A stretch of DNA of 40,394 nt from Bacteroidales bacterium. Lineage in GTDB: Bacteria; Bacteroidota; Bacteroidia; Bacteroidales; UBA4181. Shown here piece by piece: positions 18,184 through 25,483 of this stretch. The stretch lies in assembly GCA_017523725.1 (NCBI GenBank), contig JAFWVY010000011.1:1-40394 (forward strand). The letters run 5' to 3'. Position 1 is the stretch's first letter, and every line of letters begins with the position of its first letter. The notes below the pieces were generated by a model. It saw nothing but the letters and a program-made list of their open reading frames with translations. It searched no databases and had not been told where the DNA came from. The translations under genes and the position numbers were made by a program.

Positions 18184-19176
18184 ATGACATCGTACAAAGA
18201 TCTCGGACTGGTGAACTCGAGAGAGCTCTTCAAAAAGGCGATGGCCGGTAAGTATGCCATTCCTGCGTTCAATTTCAATAACATGGAGCAGTTGCAAGCC
18301 ATTATCCAGGCGTGCGTGGAGAAACGTTCTCCGGTTATTCTGCAGGTTTCGAGCGGCGCCCGCAAGTATGCCAACCAGACGCTGCTGCGCTACATGGCAC
18401 AGGGTGCTGTGGAATATGCCAAGGAACTGGGTTACAACATTCCCATCGTGCTTCATCTGGACCATGGCGACACCTTCGAACTGTGCCAGTCCTGCATTGA
18501 ATACGGCTTTTCTTCCGTCATGATCGACGGCTCGAAATATCCTTATGCCGAGAATGTCGAACTGACCCGCAAGGTCGTGGAATATGCCCACAAATACGAT
18601 GTGACGGTCGAAGGCGAACTGGGCGTGCTCGCCGGTATCGAGGACGACGTGGTCGCAGCTGCGCACGTTTACACGCAGCCTTCCGAAGTTGAGGATTTCG
18701 TGAGCAAGACCGGTGTGGATTCGCTGGCCATTTCTATCGGAACATCGCACGGCGCCAACAAATTCAAACCGGAACAGTGCACCCGCAACGCGGACGGCAT
18801 CCTCGTTCCGCCGCCGCTGCGTTTCGACATCCTGAAAGAAATCGAAAAACGCATCCCGGGTTTCCCGATCGTGCTGCACGGCTCTTCTTCCGTCCCGCAG
18901 GACCAGGTGGCCATCATCAACAAATATGGCGGCGCACTGAAGGATGCCATCGGCATTCCGGAAGAGCAGCTGCGTGAGGCGGCCACTTCGGCGGTCTGCA
19001 AGATCAACATCGACAGCGACGGTCGTCTGGCCATGACGGCAGCCGTCCGCGAGGTGCTGGCTACCAAGCCCGCCGAGTTCGACCCGCGCAAGTACCTCGG
19101 TCCGGCCCGCGAATCGCTAAAGAAACTGTACATGCATAAAGTGGAGAACGTGCTGGGCAGCGCGTTCAAAGCCTAA
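18184..19176 (+). CDS. fba: Class II fructose-1,6-bisphosphate aldolase
   Basis: This Zn-dependent glycolytic and gluconeogenic enzyme interconverts fructose 1,6-bisphosphate with DHAP and glyceraldehyde 3-phosphate. The 330-residue protein shows the class II landmarks: PAFNFNNMEQLQAI, VLHLDHGD (zinc His), SVMIDGSKYP, VEGELGVLAG, ISIGTSHGANKF, VLHGSSSVP and KINIDSDGRLAMT. I chose the ATG at 18184 (MTSYKDLGLVNS); the open frame upstream starts at a TTG. It has its own promoter and terminator. Confidence 0.96.
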   Translation: MTSYKDLGLVNSRELFKKAMAGKYAIPAFNFNNMEQLQAIIQACVEKRSPVILQVSSGARKYANQTLLRYMAQGAVEYAKELGYNIPIVLHLDHGDTFELCQSCIEYGFSSVMIDGSKYPYAENVELTRKVVEYAHKYDVTVEGELGVLAGIEDDVVAAAHVYTQPSEVEDFVSKTGVDSLAISIGTSHGANKFKPEQCTRNADGILVPPPLRFDILKEIEKRIPGFPIVLHGSSSVPQDQVAIINKYGGALKDAIGIPEEQLREAATSAVCKINIDSDGRLAMTAAVREVLATKPAEFDPRKYLGPARESLKKLYMHKVENVLGSAFKA

Positions 19177-19204
19177 GCCTCCGCGCCCTGCGGCGCACAG
19201 AAAA

Positions 19205-19238
19205 AGAGGACAATCCGTCGGGGTTGTCCTCTTTTTTT
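19205..19238 (+). terminator. fba intrinsic terminator
   Basis: GAGGACAA (19206-19213) pairs with TTGTCCTC (19224-19231), extended by CC/GG around a GTCG loop, and is followed by seven T residues. Confidence 0.92.
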
Positions 19239-19306
19239 ACGGGATATGGGCGATTTGCGGGCTGCATCTTCAATCCGGGAATCCGGAGCCCGTCCGGGAA
19301 GGCCGG

Positions 19307-21070
19307 CTATCGCTTGAACGTCGCCGTATAGATGGAAATATTGCCGACGCCGTCGGTGACCTTCATCTGCAATGTGTGTGAGGCGCCTGTGACCGGGCAG
19401 TGCTCGTCGAAAGTATAGGTGAGCAGGTCGTTTTTGCTGTCGTACTCAAAGAGTACCCACTGGCCGTCGATGGTCCCTTCGTATGTTTTAATGCCCGAGA
19501 AGTTGTCCGAGATGAGTATCCGGATATCCTGCATCCGGGAAAGGTCGGCGCCGTCCATGTTCATGGCGGGCCGGATGACAGGCGGCACGGTGTCCAGTCC
19601 GACCGTGTATTCCCCGAAGGTGTAGGTGCTGCCCTCCATGAAACCGTCTTTCCATGTGCCGCCGGCGGAGACAGGCATGCCCGCATTGTTGAAGGTGACG
19701 AGCACCGCCTGCGACCGGAACTGTTCCGGGATGCTGTCGGCCCGGATGGAAAGAGTCATCCGCTTGTGCAGCGGCGTATGGCGGTCGTGGATGTGGTAGG
19801 TCGGCGTGAACATGCCCGGCAGGCGCGGTGAGACCGTGCAGCGGATGTCTTCCTCGTCGTACAGGGCGTAAGCCGGGATGTCGATGGTGATGCCGTCTTC
19901 CACGATGAACTGGCGCTGCTTGTACTTGACAGGCTGCAGCAGCCGGGCCACCTCCTCCGAGATGGGCGGCGTGTAGCACGGTTCGTGCCGGACATAGAAC
20001 TGCGCCACCGAGGTGTTGCCTTCGATGTCGGCCACCTCGATGCGGATGCAGTGCAGCCCGGCGTCCTTGAACGAAACGACGCCCCGGTTGCGGTGCTCCT
20101 TGATCATCGGGAGCCGGTTGTTGGGACTGACGTACATCTTGTATATCATGTCCCGCGTATCGACGTAGGTGGCATAGTCAATCAGACTGTTGAGGGCACG
20201 CGTCTCATCGAATGAGAAAGCATCGACTTCCAGCCTGTAATACAGCACCGAATCGACATAGAGCCGGATGCTGTACGGTCCGTCCTGGTTGGGCGTGTCG
20301 TCCATCATGTCAATCGTCTCGATGCCGACGGCGAAATCGCCGGTGATGACAGGAATGTGGCCGTCTGGCAGCGTGTAATAGGCTCCGTTCTTGACGGCGT
20401 TGTACAGTTGCGTTTTCCCGGTGCGGTCGATGGCGCCTTCGTCCTGCATGGCGTAGAGGCTCAGCTTGCGGATGGTGGGCGGGATGCGGTCGACAATGTC
20501 GAAGCCGTACTGCAGTACATTGGTTCCGTACTGGGTGGCGGTGTTGCGGATTTCGAAGTGGAGATGCGGCCCCGAAGAACCGCCGGTATTGCCCGAGAAA
20601 GCCACAATTTCGCCGGCTTTGACCTGGAATTTGCCTGCAGGCGGGAACAGGTCGACCGAGAACATTTTCCTGGCATACTGCTGCGCCCGGACGTAGTCCT
20701 TAATCTCGTCCGCGTAGCGGCTCAGGTGGGCATAGACAGAGGTGTATCCGTTGGGGTGATCGATATAGAGCGCGTGTCCGTAACCGCCCGGCTCCACTTT
20801 GATGCGGGAAACGTAGCCGTCGGCCACGGCATAGACGGGAAACCCTTCCACGCTCTGTGTCTTGATATCGATGCCGCCATGGAAATGGTTGCTGCGCAAC
20901 TCGCCGAAGGTGGCCGCCAGGTACAGCGGGATTTCCAGCGGCGGACGGAACATTCTTTCCGCGCCCAGGGCGGTGCGGGACATGACCGCAAGGCCGAGCA
21001 GGCAGATGCAGAAGGCGGCTGTGAGACGCCGCGGCCGGAGGCCGGAGAGGGAATCAGGGATCGATATCAT
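19307..21070 (-). CDS. M23-family (LytM) metallopeptidase, secreted
   Basis: This is probably a periplasmic or surface zinc peptidase acting on peptidoglycan cross-bridges. The N-terminal signal segment (LTAAFCICLLGLAVMSRTALGA) is followed almost directly by the M23 domain, with the zinc ligands in HFHGGIDI and GPHLHFEIRN and the family YGHALYIDHPNGYTSVYAHLS stretch. The remaining ~390 residues are beta-rich, have Ig-like character and no named domain. The ATG at 21070 is preferred over the TTG at 21091, because TATTTTTG (21096-21089, minus strand) makes a -7 box about 20 nt upstream. Family members with this layout are common in Bacteroidetes. It stands alone, convergent with fba and divergent from rpe. 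Confidence 0.9.
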   Translation of the reverse strand: MISIPDSLSGLRPRRLTAAFCICLLGLAVMSRTALGAERMFRPPLEIPLYLAATFGELRSNHFHGGIDIKTQSVEGFPVYAVADGYVSRIKVEPGGYGHALYIDHPNGYTSVYAHLSRYADEIKDYVRAQQYARKMFSVDLFPPAGKFQVKAGEIVAFSGNTGGSSGPHLHFEIRNTATQYGTNVLQYGFDIVDRIPPTIRKLSLYAMQDEGAIDRTGKTQLYNAVKNGAYYTLPDGHIPVITGDFAVGIETIDMMDDTPNQDGPYSIRLYVDSVLYYRLEVDAFSFDETRALNSLIDYATYVDTRDMIYKMYVSPNNRLPMIKEHRNRGVVSFKDAGLHCIRIEVADIEGNTSVAQFYVRHEPCYTPPISEEVARLLQPVKYKQRQFIVEDGITIDIPAYALYDEEDIRCTVSPRLPGMFTPTYHIHDRHTPLHKRMTLSIRADSIPEQFRSQAVLVTFNNAGMPVSAGGTWKDGFMEGSTYTFGEYTVGLDTVPPVIRPAMNMDGADLSRMQDIRILISDNFSGIKTYEGTIDGQWVLFEYDSKNDLLTYTFDEHCPVTGASHTLQMKVTDGVGNISIYTATFKR

Positions 21071-21088
21071 GGCAGGAATATTTAAAGA

Positions 21089-21096
21089 CAAAAATA
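21089..21096 (-). promoter_or_regulatory. M23 peptidase promoter -7 box
   Basis: On the minus strand TATTTTTG matches TAnnTTTG, about 19 nt before the ATG at 21070. No clear -33 TTTG is seen. Confidence 0.45.
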
Positions 21097-21170
21097 CACG
21101 ATTATTCGGCTGAACCGGACATTTCTTGCGAACTTTGACGGGTCCCGTACCGATTCATCGACATTTTTTC

Positions 21171-21178
21171 TAATTTTG
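21171..21178 (+). promoter_or_regulatory. rpe promoter -7 box
   Basis: TAATTTTG matches TAnnTTTG and lies about 60 nt before the rpe ATG. No -33 TTTG is found at the usual distance. Confidence 0.5.
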
Positions 21179-21239
21179 TATTGACAACTTCCTGCGGTGC
21201 CGGCAGAAGACGCCCGCCCGCAGTCTTTATCCGAAGGAT

Positions 21240-21884
21240 ATGATTTCAGTATCGATTTTGAACGCCGATTTCGGACACCTGGCCGAGGCGTGCGCCATGA
21301 TCAACCGCAGCCGTGCGGACTGGTTCCATCTGGACGTAATGGACGGCGTATTCGTGCCCAACATTTCGTTCGGCCTGCCGGTCGTAGAATCCGTAAAAAA
21401 ACTGGCAGAAAAACCGTTGGATGTCCATCTGATGATTGTGGACCCGGACCGCTACGTGGAGGCTTTCCACAAGGCCGGTGCGGACTGGTTGACGGTGCAT
21501 TACGAGGCCTGCACGCACCTCCACCGGACGGTGCAGCACATCAAGTCGCTGGGCATGAAGGCGGGCGTGGTGCTCAACCCGCATACGCCGGTCTCTGTCC
21601 TCGAAGACATCATCGGCGACCTGGACATGGTGCTGCTGATGTCGGTCAATCCGGGGTTCGGCGGCCAGCAGTTCATCGCCAACACGTTCGACAAAGTGGG
21701 CCGCCTGCGCAGAATGATTGCCGAGAAGCAGTCGCATGCGCTGATCGAGATCGACGGCGGCGTCGACCTGGGCAACATCCAGCCGCTCCGGACCACTGGC
21801 GTAGACGTGTTCGTGGTGGGCAGTTTCATCTTCAGGTCGTCCGCACCCGAAGAAACCATCGCTGCGCTGAAACAGCGTCCGTAG
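21240..21884 (+). CDS. rpe: Ribulose-phosphate 3-epimerase
   Basis: The enzyme interconverts ribulose 5-phosphate and xylulose 5-phosphate in the pentose phosphate pathway. The 214-residue protein is a TIM barrel with all family motifs: SILNADFGHL, WFHLDVMDGVFVPNISFG, DVHLMIVDP, HYEA, LNPHTPV, MSVNPGFGGQQFI, EIDGGV and VVGSFIF. The metal and catalytic His/Asp residues are present. GAAGGA precedes the ATG by about 2 nt, which is rather close. The gene ends 77 nt before nusB and could share its transcript. Confidence 0.96.
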   Translation: MISVSILNADFGHLAEACAMINRSRADWFHLDVMDGVFVPNISFGLPVVESVKKLAEKPLDVHLMIVDPDRYVEAFHKAGADWLTVHYEACTHLHRTVQHIKSLGMKAGVVLNPHTPVSVLEDIIGDLDMVLLMSVNPGFGGQQFIANTFDKVGRLRRMIAEKQSHALIEIDGGVDLGNIQPLRTTGVDVFVVGSFIFRSSAPEETIAALKQRP

Positions 21885-21961
21885 CACCTTCCGGCCGGCC
21901 TCCGTTTGGCCGTCACTGAAAAATTGATTTAATTTGTCCCTGCTTTTTCAAATGCGTATTC

Positions 21962-22903
21962 ATGATTAGCCGCCGTTTGCTCCGCATCAAGATCTTTCAG
22001 GTGTTGTACGCCCACTTTTCATCGCCCGACAATACGATGTCCGCGGCGGAAAAGAACTTGGAATACAGTATAGAGAAGACCTATGACCTGTATTGTTATC
22101 TGATGTTGCTGCCCATGGCGGTGACCCGCTATGCCGAATCGCGCATCGAGCTCGGCCGGCAGAAGAAGATGCCTACCTACGAAGACCTGCACCCCAACCT
22201 GCGGTTTGTCGAAAACAAGGTGACACAGCAGCTGGCCGCACATGCGCCGCTTCAGTCCTACCTCGAGAAAAAAGGATTGAACTGGGTCAGATATCCGGAG
22301 CTCATCCGCAATCTGTACCAGGAACTGGTGGCGTCTGATGTCTATGCCGGATACATGGCCCTGGATGCCTGCACGTATCGCGACGACCGGGCGGTCTGGC
22401 AGTATTTCTACGAAACCCTGCTGGTGAACAACGACATGTTCTTCGACATCCTGGAAGAGCAGAACATCTTCTGGAACGACGACGTGGAACTGGTGGTGAG
22501 CATGATTCTCCGGACGCTTTCCATGAGTACGGAACAGCGCCTTCATCCGTTGCTTCCGCTCTATACCGACGAAGATGACAAAGAGTTCGCCTTTACGCTG
22601 CTCAAGGAGACCATCCGGCACAACGATGCGAACCAGCAACTCATAGCCAAATATGCCCGGAACTGGGACCTCGAACGCATCGCGTTTGCCGATACCCTGA
22701 TTCTGAGCATGGCCATCACCGAAATCGAAACCTTCCCGTCGGTGCCTGTCCGGGTCTCGTTCGACGAGTACCTCGAACTTTCGAAATTCTATTCCACCGA
22801 AAAAAGCTCGGTGTTCGTCAACGGCATCCTGGACCGCATCGTGGAAGAACTGAGCGCATCGAACCGCATTGTCAAGGCAGACGGTGGTGCGCCGGTCAAA
22901 TAA
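21962..22903 (+). CDS. nusB: Transcription antitermination factor NusB (long Bacteroidetes form)
   Basis: NusB binds boxA RNA with S10 to protect rRNA transcripts from premature termination. The protein has 313 residues, against about 140 in E. coli. The first residues SRRLLRIKIFQVLYAH are the family start. The middle carries a long lineage insertion, and the C-terminal third has the NusB signature RIAFADTLILSMAITEIETFPSVPVRVSFDEYLELSKFYSTEKSSVFVNGILDRI. The extended form is usual for Bacteroidetes. It heads the cluster nusB, DUF1573, yajC, ybbR, coaE, DUF5606, all with short gaps. A weak -7-like box (TTAATTTG) lies near 21930. Confidence 0.93.
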   Translation: MISRRLLRIKIFQVLYAHFSSPDNTMSAAEKNLEYSIEKTYDLYCYLMLLPMAVTRYAESRIELGRQKKMPTYEDLHPNLRFVENKVTQQLAAHAPLQSYLEKKGLNWVRYPELIRNLYQELVASDVYAGYMALDACTYRDDRAVWQYFYETLLVNNDMFFDILEEQNIFWNDDVELVVSMILRTLSMSTEQRLHPLLPLYTDEDDKEFAFTLLKETIRHNDANQQLIAKYARNWDLERIAFADTLILSMAITEIETFPSVPVRVSFDEYLELSKFYSTEKSSVFVNGILDRIVEELSASNRIVKADGGAPVK

Positions 22904-22918
22904 TAAAAAACAGGCTCT

Positions 22919-23311
22919 ATGAAATATTTACGCTATTGGTTCCCGCTGTTGCTGCTGCTCATGCTGACCTCCTGTCGGCAGCAGCAACCTGACAAGGTGC
23001 TCGATGGTACGCCGGAAATCACTTTCGAAGAAACCGATCTCACTTTCCTGGAGATTTTCGAAGGGGAGACGCGTGACTTTGAATACAAGTTCACGAATAC
23101 CGGCACCTCCACGCTGATGATCCTGGATGTGCAGGTGGCCTGCGGGTGCACGCTGTCTTCCTGGAACCACAGCCCGGTCGATCCCGGTGAGACGAGCGTA
23201 CTGAAGGTGCATTTCGATTCATCGCGTCTGCGCGGTCTCAAGCACAACTTCATCGACGTGTTCACCAATGGCAACCACGTCCGGTTATTCTTTACGGCAG
23301 AAGTAATTTAA
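22919..23311 (+). CDS. DUF1573 small lipoprotein
   Basis: The 130-residue protein has a lipoprotein signal (LLLLLMLTSC) and a DUF1573 Ig-like domain. Its hallmark is DFEYKFTNTGTSTLMILDVQVACGCTLSSW with the conserved C-G-C, followed by PVDPGETSVLKVHFDSSRLRG. The molecular role of DUF1573 is unknown; these are envelope proteins very frequent in Bacteroidetes. It sits 15 nt after nusB and 4 nt before yajC, so it is embedded in the housekeeping operon. Confidence 0.9.
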   Translation: MKYLRYWFPLLLLLMLTSCRQQQPDKVLDGTPEITFEETDLTFLEIFEGETRDFEYKFTNTGTSTLMILDVQVACGCTLSSWNHSPVDPGETSVLKVHFDSSRLRGLKHNFIDVFTNGNHVRLFFTAEVI

Positions 23312-23315
23312 ATTT

Positions 23316-23633
23316 ATGATTATGAATATTTTGACAGTTTTATTACAAGCGCAGGGCTCTGCGGCATCCTCGATGGTCATGTTGCTGCTCATCATCTTTA
23401 TTTTCTACCTCTTCATGATCCGTCCGCAGGTGAAACGGCAGAAGGAACTGCGCGATTTCCGCGCGGCGCTGCAGAAAGGCGACAAGGTGGTGACCACCGG
23501 CGGCATCTATGGTAAAATCGTAGAGGTGCAGGAACAGGCCGTCATTATCGAGATTGCAGACGGCGTGCGCATCAAGATTGACAAGTTCGCGGTTCTGAAG
23601 GACGCGACCGATCTGGCGGCCGGGCAGAAATAA
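23316..23633 (+). CDS. yajC: Preprotein translocase subunit YajC
   Basis: YajC is a small accessory subunit of the SecDF-YajC complex at the inner membrane. The 105-residue protein has one N-terminal transmembrane helix (MVMLLLIIFIFYLFMI) followed by the family motif RPQVKRQKELRDF. The cytoplasmic domain follows (GDKVVTTGGIYGKIVEV, VRIKIDKFAVL). A second ATG two codons later (23322) is an equally possible start. secD and secF are not in the window. The gene is followed by the YbbR-like gene after 5 nt. Confidence 0.95.
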   Translation: MIMNILTVLLQAQGSAASSMVMLLLIIFIFYLFMIRPQVKRQKELRDFRAALQKGDKVVTTGGIYGKIVEVQEQAVIIEIADGVRIKIDKFAVLKDATDLAAGQK

Positions 23634-23638
23634 CCGTC

Positions 23639-24421
23639 TTGAAGGAGCATTTCCATCTGGATATACTGCGGAGCATTTTCCTCCGCAAGGTCCGCAGCAG
23701 GCAATGGCTGACCTATGGCGTCTGCCTGTGTGTGGCGGCGGTCTTCTGGTATATCAACAAGCTGGATAACACGTACAACCAAGAGGACTCCCTCCGGGTG
23801 AAGTATATCGATTATCCCGAAGACATGGTGGTGATGCAGCCTCCTGTGCCGGTGCTCCACGTGGGACTGAAGGCGGACGGCTTTACACTGTTTCAGCATG
23901 TCTCAGGTCTGACGTTCCGGCCTTTTATTTTGAATGTCAGCGCGTTGCAGCTTAAATTGATGAGCAAGGGGCGTACGGCGCATTACGTGACGGCCGAGAG
24001 CATCCGCAGTCTGCTGGCCGATTATTACGGTGCAGACTGCGAAATCGCATATATCCGGCCGGACACGATCTGGTTCGCCTTCGACCGGCTGGCGACGCGC
24101 GACCTGCCGGTGAAACCGGTGCTCGAAGTGGAGGCCGACAAGGGCCACGAGGTGGTCTACGAGGCCGTCTCGGCCCGTCCGGACCGCATCAAGGTCTCGG
24201 GGCCCGCCAGCGTGCTCGACACCCTTCCCGCAGTCTATACCGTGCCCGTGCAGCGGCGTCATCTTACCGATACGCTTGTGGCAACCGTCCGTACGGTGCA
24301 TCCTGAGGCGCATGGCATCCAGATGAAACAGCAGAAAATTGCCGTGACCGTCCCGGTGGTGAAGACGGAGAACCCGGAGAATCCGCCCGCGGACGGTGCG
24401 CAGACAGAGCCGGAAGAATGA
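23639..24421 (+). CDS. YbbR/CdaR-like membrane-anchored protein, probable TTG start
   Basis: The 260-residue protein has one N-terminal transmembrane helix (WLTYGVCLCVAAVFWYI) and a periplasmic beta-rich part with YbbR-type repeats. These include LPVKPVLEVEADKGHEVV and PDRIKVSGPASVLDTL, the VxGp motif typical of YbbR domains. In Firmicutes such proteins regulate the diadenylate cyclase CdaA; here no cyclase gene is adjacent. No ATG precedes the membrane segment in frame, so the TTG at 23639, 5 nt after the yajC stop, is the likely start, by coupling. Its stop overlaps the coaE start (ATGA). The Glu/Pro-rich C-terminus looks unstructured. Confidence 0.82.
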   Translation: MKEHFHLDILRSIFLRKVRSRQWLTYGVCLCVAAVFWYINKLDNTYNQEDSLRVKYIDYPEDMVVMQPPVPVLHVGLKADGFTLFQHVSGLTFRPFILNVSALQLKLMSKGRTAHYVTAESIRSLLADYYGADCEIAYIRPDTIWFAFDRLATRDLPVKPVLEVEADKGHEVVYEAVSARPDRIKVSGPASVLDTLPAVYTVPVQRRHLTDTLVATVRTVHPEAHGIQMKQQKIAVTVPVVKTENPENPPADGAQTEPEE

Positions 24422-24999
24422 AACGGATAGGCATCACCGGCGGTATCGGCAGCGGCAAGACGACCGTGTGCGAAGTCTTCAAGGCTTTGCAGATTCCCGT
24501 CTATCATGCCGACGACAGGGCCCGCCAGCTCATGGATGCGCCGGGGCCGTTGCGCGAACAGCTGGCCCGGACATTCGGCGGAGACATCTATACGCCGGAA
24601 GGGCTGGACCGCCGCCGTTTCGCGGCGATGCTGTTCGGCGACGAAGCCGCGGTGCAGCGGGTGAACCGTCTGGTCCACCCGGCAGTCATGGCCGATTTCG
24701 CCAATTGGGCGGACACACAGACGGCCCCCTACGTGCTGCACGAGGCAGCCATCCTGTTCGAGACCGGCCTGTACCGGCAGTTCGACGCGAGCATTCTCGT
24801 GACAGCTCCGGCCGAGGTCCGCATCCAGCGTGTGACGTCGCGTGATGCGTGTGAGCCTGAGGCGGTGATACAGCGCATGCGGCACCAGTGGGACGATGCG
24901 CGGAAACTGCCGCTGGCAGATTATGTGATACAGAACGATAATGTACAACTGATTGTGCCTCAGGTGATGCGCATCCATGCGCAACTCTCGGGCGAATAA
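24418..24999 (+). CDS. coaE: Dephospho-CoA kinase
   Basis: This catalyses the last step of coenzyme A synthesis, phosphorylating the 3'-OH of dephospho-CoA. The 193-residue protein has the P-loop GITGGIGSGKTTV at the N-terminus, DDRARQLM, RLVHPAVMADF, HEAAILFETGL (the family's Leu-Phe-Glu motif) and RVTSRD in the lid. The length is normal (about 200). The ATG overlaps the YbbR-like stop (ATGA), indicating translational coupling, and the DUF5606 gene follows after 11 nt. Confidence 0.95.
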   Translation: MKRIGITGGIGSGKTTVCEVFKALQIPVYHADDRARQLMDAPGPLREQLARTFGGDIYTPEGLDRRRFAAMLFGDEAAVQRVNRLVHPAVMADFANWADTQTAPYVLHEAAILFETGLYRQFDASILVTAPAEVRIQRVTSRDACEPEAVIQRMRHQWDDARKLPLADYVIQNDNVQLIVPQVMRIHAQLSGE

Positions 25000-25010
25000 A
25001 AAAGAGAAAT

Positions 25011-25463
25011 ATGAATCTGAAAGACATTTTAGTGATTTCCGGCATGCCGGGTATGTATAAATACGTGTCGCAGGGACGCCACGGCATGATTGTCGAAGGA
25101 CTGGCCGACAGCAAGCGCTTCAACGTGCCGGTAACGGCCAAGGTGAGCGCCCTGGAGGACATCTCCGTCTTTACAGAAGACGAAGACGTGCCGCTCGCAG
25201 AAGTGTTCCGGAACATCTACCGCAAGGAGGATGGTGCAGCGTCTATTCCCCACAAGTCGCCGGACCTGGTGCTGAAGGACTACTTCGGCCAGGTGCTCCC
25301 GTCGTACGACCGTGGCCGGGTCCATGTGTCGGACATGCGCAAGATCGTCAGCTGGTACAACACCCTGCAGGCGCAGGGGCTGGTCGACCTGGAGGAACCT
25401 GCCGCAGAAGGGGAGGCCACCGGAGAAGCGGCCGACGCCACGGCACCGGCCGCAGAAGGTTAA
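25011..25463 (+). CDS. DUF5606 family protein
   Basis: The 150-residue soluble protein begins MNLKDILVISGMPGMYKYVSQGRHGMIVEGL, the Bacteroidetes-specific DUF5606 start. It contains KVSALEDISVFTEDEDVPLAEVF, LVLKDYFGQVLPSYDRGRVHVSDMRKIVSWYNTL and a low-complexity Glu/Ala tail. The function is unknown. The constant position next to coaE in this phylum suggests a housekeeping role, but that is inference. AAAGAGAAAT precedes the ATG. Confidence 0.88.
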   Translation: MNLKDILVISGMPGMYKYVSQGRHGMIVEGLADSKRFNVPVTAKVSALEDISVFTEDEDVPLAEVFRNIYRKEDGAASIPHKSPDLVLKDYFGQVLPSYDRGRVHVSDMRKIVSWYNTLQAQGLVDLEEPAAEGEATGEAADATAPAAEG

Positions 25464-25483
25464 TTCCCTCCATACCCTCCGCC

